Shown here in pieces: positions 37,301 through 52,300 of a stretch of DNA of 64,000 nucleotides. A program made the position numbers and the translations under genes. The DNA is taken from the NCBI GenBank assembly GCA_008638375.1, contig CM018037.1, positions 33,093,076-33,157,075 of the forward strand, given 5' to 3'. The notes beneath the pieces were generated by a model. That model saw only the letters and a program-made list of their open reading frames with translations, had not been told where the DNA came from and made no database searches. The stretch is from Nyssa sinensis. Its lineage: Eukaryota; Streptophyta; Magnoliopsida; Cornales; Nyssaceae. Each line of letters starts with the position of its first letter. Position 1 is the first letter of the stretch.

Positions 37301-40300
37301 ATACAAGCAAAGGGGGCAGCTTACAATTAAATGCTTAAACCCCCCAAAAACTCAACAAAGAACCAATATTACAAGGAAACGACTCTATGACCCAAAAGTA
37401 TAGAAAGTGTAATACCCCCCCCCCCCCCCCCCCCCCCGGGGGGTCTCTATGTTTAATGAAATCATTGTCTCATTGTGTGTATATAATACTATATATATAT
37501 ATATTTGGATTTGTGAAATGGAACATTAGAGTATGGCACATCATATTAAATCTATATGACATTGTGTGGATGCATATGAATAAAGTGGATGTAATTGAAA
37601 AATTTAATGCACAATTGAAGATTAATTTCAACTGCATGTCACTGATATATTATAACATTTGAGACAGAGATATAGATATACATGAAAGAGGTGTATAGTG
37701 AAGGTAAGGTAAGACAACAATGTTCAGTTTCAGGCCTATTGTTCGATTTTTGAATCGTGTGCTCTATCTAAACTAAGTTGGGAATTCATTGAAAGTTCTA
37801 AGCCGTAAAATGCAGCATTAAGGTTATACTGACTTAGGATTGTTTAAATGTCTGTAAATGTTAAAGTCATTATGGAGCAAGCAACTAACTTGTTGCTTAT
37901 CAAATATTGGCTTTGCTTCAGTGGTCTGTTGGCCATTATACCGACAGTTAAGTTGATATTCTGTTATTTGTTTTTTTCTTCTCTCATGAGCTAGCTGCTG
38001 TTTTAAGCACCAGAAACATTTGTTAGCGTTGAACGCACTGTTTGAAGGATTTCATTGATTTCTACTTTTGAAATTATCATCCCAGTGAACCTTGTTACAT
38101 ATTTTTGCTGGGAAAATAAAACTACAATTCATTCCTATTCTATGAACTAGAGTTTTATTTAGTTTCTTGTTTTGACAGGAACTTGTTTTTCGAGACCTCG
38201 TGTCTCTGTTTCGAAATTCTAACGGTGATATACAAAGTGCCACCAGAGAAGCCTTGCTGCGTTTAAATGTTTGTTCCTTTCCCTCTTTTTGTCTGGCATT
38301 TTTATTGGTTTTTGTTCTAAATACTTTAAAAGTTACTTGTATTACTTAAAACATTTATTTCCAGCCCCTTATGTGGTATGATTGTTTCTCTCTTGCCAAG
38401 CTCATACTCTGATCATGAAAGATTGTATGTATCGGTTTCACCTTGGCAAAACTGACCTATGTTTATTGAACAAAGTGTGAAATGGTTCTTAGGATCATAG
38501 ACAGTTCAGTTGTTAATAAGGAAGCAAAACATCTGCCTGATCAGATGACAATTTGAGTTATTTTATAATTAATTTCTTTGAATTGTAAAATTGTATTTAT
38601 AAATTTTCAAACCCTGCTTTCAAATTATCTGGTGGTGTTTGGAAATTCTTGGACTGGTTTTCTAGGCCATGTGATCACTACTGTAATTGTGACATTATTT
38701 ACACGATGAATATTTTAGTTCGACAAAATATTCGCAAGAAATACTTGTTGCATGTTTATATACTTGTCGCTTGTTCTTGTGAGTGAATGTTGGATGGCTC
38801 ATGTATGAATTGTCTGATGCAACCTGGAAGCCTGAAGAAAAGGTATCGTGTGTGGCAGTGAGCTGTTGGAACTTGGAATGGCGATGACTGTAAGATTGTC
38901 CTGTAAACAAGTGCAAGGGCTAGTAGTTGGTTCCATGAGTTGGCCATGGACTATATATAATATATTGCTTATAAAAAAAGGAATAGGCCATGGAATTAAA
39001 TGGATTCCTGGAGTTATCAAGCTTGGTGTTTGACTCTTGGACCATGATGGAGTGCTAAGACGATCATGCAGAACGACATTTCTAAAAAAAAGAACACTGA
39101 TACGTCGAGAACACATTGAATATATATATATATATATTATGGTTTTATATGACCACATAATAAAAATCTAACATTATTTCAGTCAAAATTGGCATAAAAA
39201 ACACTCAAATTATGACAATATTATTAAGATAACAATCATTAAATAAAAATTCATGAATTTCATCAATCATCAATATCCATGATACAAGTTTTAAAATAAA
39301 TTTTCTAACTATTACATAAAACATACATATACAAATATGTATATATATATATATATATTTGTATATCTATAACACAAAAAAAAGTGCAGAAGATGAGAAA
39401 ACGAGGGAAATTCCAGAAAACGTGTCCCTAACGTGTTCAGTAAGTGTTCAAAATTTAGAAAAATGAAAAGAAATTGGACACTCTTTTCTTGCGTATCTGG
39501 GACGTATCTGTGTCCAGCACGTTTTTGACAGGGATATGTGAGCTAAAACAGGTGCTTCATAGATGGAGTATAAAGAGGCCAAATGAAGCGACTTGGTCTT
39601 TCTGTAAATGGATTAGGGATGGTGATGTTGGTATACAGTTCAAAATTGCCATCATGCAGTCCAATTTTGAATGATTATGGGTGCATAATATATGGTCTCA
39701 AGTATCATATGATGCTGCTGTGTGGCTGATGCAGAATCTTTTAAAATTTAGCGCTATTGGGGACTAAGGCTTCATGTAGAAAGGTTCAAGTTTGGGTAAG
39801 AATGGGTTGGATAGGGTTTGGGATTAGGAAAGTTAGGTTTTCAGTGTTGTTTAGGGGTTTTTCCTGTGCCGTGAACAATCATTGACTTTGGTTTTGTGCT
39901 TGAATCTTGATAGAGGGAATGATAGGGCTTATGAAAGAGTGGTTAACAGGGTTTGTTTATAAGAATGATATTGAAGAAAATTGAAAGGAAGAGAAGAAGA
40001 TTGGGAAGGCGGAAGGCACAGGCAATCAAACCTAAGTTCTTAGGAACTCAAACCAAAGGAAAGATGCATCATACACCATAGGTAGTGAACTTTAATAGAT
40101 TTCTTCATTTCCTATCCAAATAAAGGTAATACATGCTTTCTGTGGAAGACAAGGACTTGGACACTACGGAATATATAGAAGACAAGGACTTGGAGATTAC
40201 GGGACATGGTGGCCAAGTTTGTCTCAAAGACATGGGCTCCTTTTAACCCATTTAGACCCACCAGAGCTGCCCTAAAATACATTAGTGAGCCCATTACTAA

Positions 40301-43300
40301 AAACCCAAAATGGCAACCCATTCTACAGCTGATAAGCAAAACTACTGAAATGCCCCTAACATAAAATACTTAAGAAATATATAAAAAAGGAATAAATAAA
40401 TATAATTAATCTATCAGGCAATCACTAAACTAGAATCTTATCAGATGACTATGTTGGCCTTTGAATATGATTTTCTCGTTCTCTTATAATACTTTCTCAA
40501 CCTCCCGAGCGCATCCTTTGTATTAGTCACATTATCACAAGGTGCTGATTTTGAAAATGCCTTAGAGATAAGGACCGGAAATGAAGGACCAAGGACAGTT
40601 ACTCTTTCCATGTGCACTTATGGTTTCACCTGTATTTAACTTGCCAGCTACCCTGTTGGTAAAGTCTTTTCGCAGATATAATAGAACCTGGGAATGAATA
40701 CCACCTTCATCAAGGTTTTGGAGGTTAATATAAAAGGGAAAGAGAGAAGAAAAACGAAAGAGAAGAAAATATGCTGATCTTTGCTTGGGGAAATGGTAAA
40801 TGGTTGGGCTGTCAAATTAAAGAATGCAAGTTCTGGACTAAGGATGGAAATTGGTGCAAATTAAGAAGGAGTTGATGTTTGTACCTTGTCTTCCCCTCCC
40901 ATACGGCAAATTGATGGGCCAGCATAATCATGACCGTTTTAAATAAGCAGATTGTATTGCACTTGCATATTTTAGTTGTGTTTTCATGTACTAAAATATG
41001 GGAGTTTATACTTCATATAAATTTGAAACCTAGACACACCCATGTGCAGTCCACATGACCAGGTCACAGTAATATAGCCTGGAAGATGTCTTCTTTCATG
41101 TGTAAATCCTACTATTCAGAAATAAAAGGATTGTAGTGCAGAGTTGTTCTACTTGGCTTGATGTTCCTTAATTGTCCATTTTTTTTAAACTTGAGAAAGT
41201 TAAAGAAAAAATGACTTGTAATTTGTTGATATATATTTCCTTTAAGAACCTGGTATCTGGTAACTTTTTCAGATGTTTCTTTATGTCTGACGTATGCCTA
41301 AGTGATGCCCTGTTGGCTTTTGTGTGGCTCCACCAGTTATGAATTTTATGGTTTTTTTATCAGAATCTTGATTTACCCTGACACAGCTTGCCCAAGAAGT
41401 TTGTGGATGATCCTATTGGCATTCCTCTAATGTTGCAGATTACCAGCTCCACTGTAGGTCGGATGCTTGATTTCTTTTTTGAGCAGGAAGGCCTATTCAT
41501 TGGTTTGGCATGTGGGAAGAAGAAAAAGAAAGCAATAAAACATCAAAACAGCGAACTACGTCATGATGTAATTTGCAAAGGAGAGAATGCACTTCCGTTT
41601 CTTAGCTCAGCTCCTTGATATTATGCTATTGAAGAAAGACATGGAGGACAGGTCTCTAGTTTTTGATTATCGCGATTGCTTGTTTATTGTAGTGGTCATT
41701 TTGTGCTTACTGATCTGTTTTTAGTCTTCTTCAGAGCTGGTTATATACTCAACTAATTATGTTTTGATAAGTATATACTTGAATAATTATATCCTATCCT
41801 TTGTTTTATAGGACTAATCTTATAGGGCCTTTGTTTAAGCTTCTTCGCAAAATATTTTTGGATGAGTGGGTCCATGAGTCTGTTGACCAAGATGGGAAAT
41901 ATATACAAGCTTCATCTGGCACTTCTCAAACATTTACCAGCACATTATGTTACATTCAACAGACGCTATTATTAGTTCTGGAAGATATTTGTGCTTCACT
42001 CTTATCTGTTATTCCAATAAAGGTGTGCCTCCCATTCACTGAATAAATGTCTCATGGTTACCCAAGTATTTTCTCCTTTCCTCTCTTTTCATATAATCAT
42101 GAGTAACACAGGTTTCATTGCAGGAGGACATAGTTAATTACTTTGACTTGAAAATGTTGGTTGAATGTGCCCGTTCTGCAAAGGATGGAATAACCCGCAA
42201 CCATGTGCTCTCGTTGTTATCTACCACAGCAAAGGTCTTACCAGACAAAGTTTTGGACCACATACTAGATATTTTTACCGTTATTGGGGAATCAGCTATG
42301 ATGCAGGTCTGTTGGTGTTTTGGCCTCATGTTGGTTGTATGATGTAACTTGTGAATGTATACAGCCATGCTTGAGATTCAATTTGAGATATTTAGTGTGT
42401 GTGGGTGTTTGCATGAATACTTTTGCTTATATCTATATATTTGTTTGTAGTTTGACAGCCATTCACAACATGTATTTGAAGACCTCATTTCTGCAGTAGT
42501 CCCATGTTGGCTATCTAAGACCTGACAATGCTGACAAATTGCTTCAGGTAATTTTATAATTATTTCTTCAGCTGTACCTTCTCACTGCTGCCTTAGCAAG
42601 TTTTTCTTATATTTAGGCACTAACTTTGTTGACTTTGGCCTTCAGATTTTCATAAATGTATTGCCTGAAGTTTCCGAGCATAGAAGGTTATCAATTATTG
42701 TGCACCTTTTGAGGTATTATTGACAAATTTTGTTTTTCCAGTTGAGTCCTTAGCTTTTGCTCGACTTTGACACGCTTCCTTTTCAGGACATTAGGAGAAT
42801 GTAGTAGTTTGGGTTCATTGCTCCAACTCCTTTTCCATTCACTGGTTTCAAGGAGAAGGTTATCTTGCCCCAGTAATAGTATGGAATCTATGGACTGTTT
42901 TACTTCTACTACTCGTAAAGAATGGGAGTTCTTATTTGCAGTGCTAGTATGTGAGCAGTACTCATGCGTGATATGGCTTCCTTCTCTTATTATGCTACTT
43001 CAACATATAGAAGTGGGTACTTGGGGTGAAGAACATGTGCTTGGAACTGCTTGTAGCTATGCATTTTAGTTGCTCGACAAATTAAAAGATCCTGAGCTTG
43101 CATTTAAGCTCGATTCTGGTGAAGATTCGGATAACATTCAGGTATATGTTGATTAAACTTTTGATCCTTGTTGTATTAACCTGTAGCTTGAAATGGAGAA
43201 TTTTTCCTGCTTTACTGTCACACCATGTGATGGCCACTATAGTTCCACCATTCATGGTGGGTCCTACGTAGGGTTCACAAATACTTGAATCACAGTGGCT

Positions 43301-46300
43301 GTCGCATGGTTATGACAATCACATGGGATATTTCTCCTAGGAAATGTAGCATTCTTTTGTCCACCAACTCAGCATTTAATGCTTATGTCGTGTTATATCA
43401 TCAACTCCTCTAAAAGCCTAAGTTGTTAGAGTGGGTATATATTAAGTATTAAATCCTCTAATATGCCCCCCTCATGTGGCTAGAGGCCCCATCACGAGTG
43501 GGCCAACAAGTGCATTAATTATAATTATTAGGGTGATGGTGAGGTTCGAATTCATGACCTTTGCTTTCACTGATATCACATTAAACCACCAATTCTTCTA
43601 AAAGCTTAAGCTATTAGATAGGGTGTAAAATGTAAATTAAGTATTTAATCCTCTTAACAGGTTGCATTACTTGACTGCTACTTGACTGAATTATTTTTTG
43701 CAGTAGCCATAGTCTGAACAATCACACAACTGTTTGCATCTAGTAACTTGAATGGAGAGAGATGTTACTGTTTTCATTCTTTATTTTTATTTTTTATTTT
43801 TTTTAAATCATGCATTGATATAGTCATGATATGATTTTCCATGGGTTATGCACTAGTATTACTCTTTTCTTTTTTTTTTTGTTTCCATGTTCTCATTATA
43901 ATGCTTATCGCGAACTAAAATACAAGGGAGTACGGTTTATTCTATTCTGGGCATTTGATCAATAATTTTGCAAGCTTGTAATCTTATTAACTTGTACTAT
44001 AACTAGGCTGGAAAATGCTTAATATCCAATAGATATGAAGGTTTTTTTTTTAGTGGGAGTGAAATGAATATTATGCTACACTTTTGTTCTGGTAGTTTTC
44101 TGGTGTTTAGTAAACATGGAGGATGCTTTCTTCATGAATATTTCCCAACTTGAACGTATCTTTATGATAATTTATTTACTTAACAGAGAACAGTTGGAGC
44201 CCTTATGGAGCAAATTGTCTATCTTTTATGTATGGTTGACTCGAGAAGAAAGCACACAAGTGCTCCCCTTGCCCTCAGGAAGGAACTCAAGGAGTGTATG
44301 GGTACTGTCTTAAAATCTATTACAAAGGGCCTGCTACCCTTGGCATACTTCAAAGGCATCATTAAATTGCTGGGCCACACAGATAGAAATGTGAGAAGGA
44401 AGGTAAGAAGCACATTATATTTATTTATCATCATCATGAATAATTTTGTATTAAAGGGAAGGTATTGAGCAGAGCAATGGTCTTCCAGGATTTTCTCAGA
44501 GAGATTTCCTGTGCTAGAAGTTAGTGTAACTGTCCCTTCTTTCAATTGCCTTGGACTGTTTGAAAGCATGTAAGATTGTCCCAAAATTAAGGTTGACAAC
44601 TTAGATTGGCCAATATATATGCTCTCAGAAAGTGTTTGAACTTCAAAGGCTGCAGGACATGTCAGATATCATTTTAACAGTCCGTTTGAAAATTTCTACT
44701 ACAAATTATCCAATGGATCCTCTGTTTTGCTCATAATTGCTTCTGTATTATTTTTATTATGATTTTCTTTGAGTTATATTATACATTTGCTAGATGGTTG
44801 AGCACTGTCATCTCTGAACACATCAATATTTATTTTCTTTACAAGCAGGCTCTTGGGCTTCTATGTGAAATAGTGAAGGACTCTGGCAGAGTTAAACTGA
44901 AACATGAGAGAAGGGAATTGAATTCAAATTCAAGTCATTCTTGGCTTCATCTAGATGAGAGCGCACTTGAGTCCTTTGACAAGATGTGTCTAGAAATTGT
45001 GAAGTTAGTTGATGACTCTGCTGATGATTCAACCACTTCCTTGAAACTGGCAGCAGTTTCGGCATTGGAAGTATTGGCCAACAATTATCCTAATAATCAT
45101 TCTCTCTTCAGCACATGCCTTGCATCTGTCACTAAAAACATCCCTTCAGACAACTTGTCCGTCTCTTCCAGCTGCCTTCGGACAAGTGGTGCTTTGATCA
45201 ATGTGCTTGGGCCAAGGGCATTGTCTGATCTTCCTTGTATCATGGAGAATGTGTTAAGGAGGTCTCGCGATGTCTCCTCATCTCTAGTGGCAAAAACCAA
45301 ATATAGTGATGATAGCACTTCTAATGCATTAAAAAATTCTAAGGAATCTCTCTCAATGTCAATTCTTATCACCCTGGAGGCAGTTGTTGACAAGCTTGGT
45401 GGTTTTTTAAACCCATATCTTGGGGATATCTTAGAACTTGTCAGTGTTGCATCCTGAATATGTGTCAGGATCTGAACTAAAGTTGAAAATGAAAGCTGAC
45501 GTAGTGCGGAAACTTGTAACAGAGAAAATCCCTGTAAGTTTCTTTATCAAGACGCTTGATGGTCGATTTTTGTTGGATCTCTTGGTTTCATTCACTTATT
45601 GGTAACCTTACTTTCTACTGATCCAGATTTTGTTGGCTAGGTTCGGCTTTTACTTCCATCTCTGCTGAAGATATATTCTGAAGCTATTAAATCTGGAGAT
45701 TCTAGTTTATCAATTACTTTTGAAATGCTAGGGAACTTGGTTGGTAAAATGGATAGATCATCTATGGGTGCTTGCCATTCAAAAATTTTTGACTTGTGCT
45801 TGCTGGCGCTAGATCTTCGTCGTCAACACCCTGCCTCAATTACGAACATTGATGTTGTTGAAAACAATGTCATCAATGCCATGATTGTTCTGACTATGAA
45901 GCTCACAGAGACCATGTTTAAGCCTCTTTTTATTAGGAGTATTGAATGGGCAGAGTCAAATGTGCAAGAAATTGAATCTACAGGAAATACAAATATTGAT
46001 AGGGTTATATCTTTTTATGGCTTGGTCAACAAACTTGCTGACAGCCATCGGTGAGTCAATTACTCCCTTCTATATTTCAAGTGTTCTTCCTTTCTAGTTT
46101 TGCTTGTGTGGTGTTACCTGATTAGTTTTTAGCTTGTACCTGGATCGTTATGGAGCACGCTATAGGACTGTGTACGTGGTGCACTGCTTTACCAAGAATG
46201 AGGATGGGGGTTTACTTGTATAAGCAAAATAAATTTATTAATTAGAAGTTAGAATATTATTTAAACTGCTAATTGTACCTAATGTTTTTGGCATTTTCTT

Positions 46301-49300
46301 ACTGGATGGATATTTGCTATTTATTTACTTATATATTGTTTGGTTTGCTAATTGAGAGAAGAAGAGAAGTCTTTGACGAGAGGAGGGAGAAAGAACATGG
46401 AAAGCTTCAAAATTTCATCCGTTTAGTTATAGGGAAGAAGTTAGTTGACTAGTTTTTTTGAGATTTTCTAGCCTTTTGTTTTTTTGGGCTTGCAAACACC
46501 ACCAACAAGATTGACAAGAGAAGAACCAGGGCACACACAAGCAATTTATAGTGGTTCGGCTAAAACACTTGGCCTACATCCACTTTTGGGTGATGGTACC
46601 TTGATCCAACACCCATATATCCACTAAAGCTATTGACAAGCTTCACCTTTACAACTTATCATTCACAATACAAACTTCTATTCAGTTGATACGGGGCCGA
46701 TCTTCCACAATACAATACAACAACACAAGAGTACCTCTAGAATGGGCAAGATACAACAATGAATACATAATAATAGAGAGGATATAGTTATGAAGATGAA
46801 TATAGAATCTCTTTTTCTTTACTCTCTTGAGTGGCTTGAGATTTGAGAGTTGAGTCTTGGCCTCCTCTTGATGGAATCAAAGTTTTTTTTTTTTTTTTTA
46901 TCAGTAAAGGATTCTTCTATTAACACGGGGCCCGAGGGGCATACACCCATGTACAAGGAAACGAAAGGACCACAATTAAAGCCTTAAATCCCCCCCCCCC
47001 CCCCAAAAAAAAAAAAAAAAAAATTCAAAAAAAAAACTATCTAGAAGCATCGGGCTTTCTTCTTTCACCCAAAAAAAAAAAACAATCTCTAAAAATTGTC
47101 TTTAATCTTCCATCTTGATGACTCCACACCTTTAAGAATCCTCTACTATTTCTTTCCCATCAAAGACACCACATAAGACATGGGAGAAATCCGCCAAGCT
47201 GGACGCAAAATTCTCTTCATACGGCTACACCACCAACTTAACAAAACATCTCTAACTGATGCTGACATCACCAACATGCATCCAAAAAGAGAGAAAACCA
47301 AATTCCACCCGTCTCTAGCCACCTTGCAATGAATCAAAAGATGATCCACTATTTCCTCTTCCTCCTTGCACATATAACACATGGATAGGCAAGCAAAAAC
47401 CTCTTTTCCTAAGGTTGCCTGTCGTGAGAATTGCTCCCCAAGCTGCCAACCAAATGAAAAACGTAGCTTTCTTTGCCATGGAAATGCTAAGCACCAAGAC
47501 TTCTTCCTTTTCGAGAGTCTTGGTGCTTTGAATTTCAAAGGTTGAGCCCTTGAATTGTCTCTTAATGAGCCAAGCCTCTCTTTTTATATTCTTTCCCTTG
47601 AATTGTCCCTTTAGATTGAGCCCTTGAATTGTCCCTTTAGATTTGAAAACATGTGGTTAGAAAGTGAAGGTTTTGTGAACTTGGTGAGAAATTGGTGGGA
47701 GTCTTATGTTGTGACTGGGTCTCTAAGTTTCTGTATTGCCAGAAAGCTGAAACTTCTCAAAGAAGACCTTAAAAAATGGAATCGTGAGGTCTCTGGTTTA
47801 ATTCAGGATAGGAAGTAGTCTATGCTGAATAACTTGATGGAACTAGACAAGGAAGATCAGATGGGATCCCTCTCTGTTGAAAAAAGGGTTGAGAGAGAAG
47901 TCCTAAAGGGTCAAATTGGACAGATTCTCAAGATAGAGGAAATCTCTTGGAGGCAGAAATCTCGGGCCGTTTGGCTTAAAGAGGGTGATCGCAACACAAA
48001 ATTCTTTCACAGAATAGTTTCTTCACACTACAGGAAGAATAAAATCTTCTCTATTGTTATTGACGAACAAGTTCTCACTGAGGAGGAGCCCATAAGAAGG
48101 GGAAATTGTTGACTTCTTTTCTAGCCTTTACTCAGAGCTGCGCAGCTGGAGACCTGGAGTGGATGATATCTTCTTGAAAAGACTGAACGGGGATGAAGCC
48201 TTTAATCTGGAAACTCCTTTCTTGGAGGATGAAGTGGTGAGAGCTTTAGAGGCATGCAATGGGAATAAAGCTCTAGGTCCAAACGGGTTCACTATGGCCT
48301 TCTTTAAAAAATGTTGGGTTGTGTTGAAAGCGGATGTGATCGTGGTTTTTGGGAGCTTTCATAGGGAGGGGGGGGGTTTGAGCGAAGCCTCAATGTTTCT
48401 TTCATTGCCCTCATTCCTAAAAAGGAGGGTGCTGTTAGCATTAAGGACTTTCGCTCTATGAGTCTAGTGAGCAGTGTTTACAAACTGATCGCAAATGTTC
48501 TTTCGTTAAGATTGAAGAAGATTATGGGTAGTATCATCTCTCCCAGTCAAAACGCTTTTGTGGAGGGTAGACAGATCCTGGATGCGGCTCTCATTGCTAA
48601 TGAATGCATTGACTCTAGGATAAAGCAGAAAAGGAAAGGGCTGGCTTGCAAGCTGGATATTGAAAAGGCTTTTGATCATGTAAACTGGAGTTTCTTGATG
48701 GGTATGTTGGCAAAGATGGGTTTTGGGGGCAAGTGGAGGAAGTGGATCCAGTCGTGCATATCCACAGTATCTTTCTCGGTCATCGTCAATGGATTCCCTG
48801 CAGGCTTCTTTTGTTCTTCTAGAAGTTTGAAACAGGGGGATCCCCTATCCCCTTTTCTCTTCATGATTGCTATGGAGGCCTCGAGTTACTTCATGTTTCG
48901 TGCTGAGGAAGTTGGCCTCATCAAAGGCTTTCAGGTGGGGGAAAGAAGGGGTGGAGGCGCTGTCATTTCCCACCTTTTATTCGCTAACGACACCATCATT
49001 TTTTGTGACCCCACAATGTGTCAGCTTCGCTTTCTTTGGTGCATTCTCGTATATTTTGAAGCCAGTGTCAGGCCTACGGATCAATCTTGCTAAAAGCAAC
49101 ATTACTCCGGTTGGGGCGATACAATGGACGGATATGTTAGCCAACACTTTGGGCTACAGAGTGGGCTACTTCCCCTCGACTTACTTAGGTCTCCCGTTGG
49201 GAGCTCATGCGAGATCCATTGGGGTTTGGGATCCTGTGGTTGAAAGGTTTCTTAGCAAGTTGTCAGGTTGGATAGGCCAACTCCTTTCTAAGGGAGGCAT

Positions 49301-52300
49301 ACTCACTCTTGTTAAAAGCACCTTGACCAACCTCCCTACCTCTTTCATGTCTCTTTTCCTTATTCCGAAGACAGTTAGCAGAAGACTGGAGAAGATTCAA
49401 AGGGACTTCCTATGGGGCCACGAGGGAGATTGTAGAAAGATTCACTTAGTTGAGTGGGATAAAATCAAGAAGCCACTATCTCTAGGGGGTTTAGGGGTGA
49501 AGGACTTGAGAATCTACAATATAGCTCTTTTAGGGAAATGGTTATGGAAATTTGGTGAAAGTGATAAGGAACTTTGGAGGGAGATCATTATGTCCAAGTA
49601 TGGGTGTGACAATGGGGGTTGGTGTTCGGGCAGCGCGGAAGGGCCGAGGGGATGTGGTCTTTGGGGATACATTAGAAGCAATTGGAGGATTTTCAAGGAA
49701 AGGTGTAGTTTTGTTATCGGGAAGGGAGATCGGGTAAAATTTTGGGATGATGTTTGGAGTGGGGCTGAGCAGTTGAAGGTGAAATTTCCTATGTTATACA
49801 GATTGGCTAGCAACAAGTCGGCTTGGGTTAGCGAGTGTGTGGAGAGTGTTGGGAATAGGTTTGTTTGGACTCCTTGTTTTAGAAGACACTTTTTTGATTG
49901 GGAACTAGAGGAGGTGAGCTAATTCCTTTGTCACATCAACAATTTCCGGGCAATGGAAGGTGAAGAGGATAAGAGAGTTTGGATGTCGGATAAGATATCA
50001 TTTTCTGTTAGCTCTTTCTACAAGAGCTTGTTCGTTTTTGAAAGTCCTCTCTTTCCTTGAAAGCTCATTTGGCACTCAAAAGCCCCCCCTAAAGCCTTCT
50101 TCTTCGCTTGGGAAGCTTCTTGGAAGGCCATTTTAACTGCGAAAAATATGAAGAAAAGAGGTTTTCTTTTGGCTAGCAAATGCTATTTTTGCAAGAATGA
50201 TGAGGAAAGGGTGGATCACGTTCTCAGTCCACTGTCATGTTTCTTGGAGCTGCTAGAACCTTATTCTTGTCCATGTTTGGCTTCTCCTTGAGTTATGTCA
50301 GGTTTCGTTAAAGACCTTCTGTTGGCTTAGGGAAGGGTGCATCATTTCAAAAGGGATTAAGAGGATTTGGAGACTGACCCTAATTTGCCTCTTGTGGTGC
50401 CTTTGGATTGAAAGGAACAATCGTGTCTTTGAAGATCGGGAACTTCCTACTCCTTATCTTAAAGATGCCTTTTTGCGTTTAGTTTTTTTTTTGGGGGCCA
50501 AAAAGGCTTTCCCGGTAAATGTCTCTTCTTTTGTTGATTTCTTGGGGTCATTAAGACCGATGTAAAACTTTTTGGGGTTTTTGCCCTCTTGCCCTTCTTG
50601 GGCATCTTTATATATACTTCTTACTTATAAAAAAAAAAAAACAATGTACTATAATTTTAAACAATTAGGAATTGCATAAACTATTTGTCATGTCTTCTTT
50701 GCATTTGGCTTGCATTTCGTAGTGTTATGACAAAATTTGTGGGACAGTTAATTCTTACCTACTCAAAACTGGGTTTTGTATGGCATGGGCTTGTTTTGTA
50801 TAGTTGTGGGCCTGGACTTATGCGATTTATCTTCACTTCATCTTGGGTGAAACAAATGTGTATACAGCCTGAACCTCCTTTAAACTGAAGTAACCGTAGT
50901 CCTGTATTTTTTAGGATTTTTCATTTTTTTGGGTTCAATTTCAGTTATTTCCCATGATTATAAGGTGCAAGGCAAGTTCTCGGCTCATGTACTTTGTGTA
51001 AAATCTGTTGTACATTGAGATTTTTTTACTGATGATATTGAATTTTTAATGCAGATCGTTGTTTGTCCCATACTTCAAGTACTTGCTTGATAGTTGTGTA
51101 CGACATCTTATAGATGCTGAAGATGCAAAACTTGGTCTGACGCATAAGAAGAAGAAAGCCAAGCTTCAGGAAGCAGACAGTAATAAGAGAGATGTAGACA
51201 CTGCGTTATCACTTGGAATATGGCATCTGCGGGCATTGGTGTTATCATCATTACATAAATGCTTTCTTTATGATACTGGGAACCTGAAATTTCTTGACAC
51301 ATCAAATTTTCAGGTTATAAAATCTCCCTGTTTTCTTCTATACTCTACAATATTTAGTAGTCCCTTCAATTTTTCATAATACATAACTTAACATCGTGGA
51401 CATACTTGCTGCAGCTTGTATCAGTATTTTATCCATTATCGTAATTTATAATTGAATTCTTTTTCTTATAAATCAGAACAGTTAAGTTACTGGGATGGCT
51501 GATCACTATAATGTCTGATCATTTGATCTCTTCTTTTTATGTCTTTTTTCTGACCTTCAGTTTGATAAATTGCATTAGTTTAAGATTTTTTGTTGTTTCC
51601 TATCAGTTAATCAGAAAACTCCCTTGAGGATTGAAATTATAAATATCATTGCTACTTCCTCCACATTTTTAGGATGTTCTGTTGCGATTTTGGTAAGCTG
51701 TACTTTGATTTATCCATTGATTACCCAAGTTTTCTAATTAATTGGATGTTCAACGTTTGGCAATTTTCTCTTGTTGGTTGTTGAAGTTCGTAGTTTTGCA
51801 TTGTACGTCTTGTAGGTCAAGCAAAATCACACAGGAGACCTTTGTTTGACTCGACACCTGACTTGTTTACTATCTTCACCTGCTTATACTAACAAAAGAA
51901 CCATTGCCTATTTTGTGTTTGTGCGCGTGCACGTGTGTGTGTGTGTGAGGGAGGGAGGGAGGTGTGAGTTCCCTATTCTTAGCCTTGTATAGGTTGTTAG
52001 CTTCCAACTAAATTTCATTATGATAGTGAAAAGAAAGGGAGTCAGGGTTTCACCATCTACTGGTTCCTGTCAATTAACCAACTGTACCCAGCAAGGATCA
52101 AAATTTCGTTTCTTTTCCATCGTAATGGCCGAAACGTTTCCGTTTCTCAAGGAACCGAAATGAAACACTAGTATAATATCGAAATTCACATGTTTTCAGG
52201 AAACATACAGAAACTAGTGGAAACATACCGAATCAGAAGAAACATTTCTTTTGTATCAACAATAATTCTAGAAGTTAGTAAAAAATAATATCCATTTATT

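Noticed and set aside
37387..37662. 91-codon frame starting in the poly-C tract
   Set aside because: It translates a homopolymer and AT-rich intron; no homology evident.
46490..46870. Complete LTR retrotransposon
   Set aside because: Only repeat-like words are visible; no paired LTRs, primer site or target duplication could be found.
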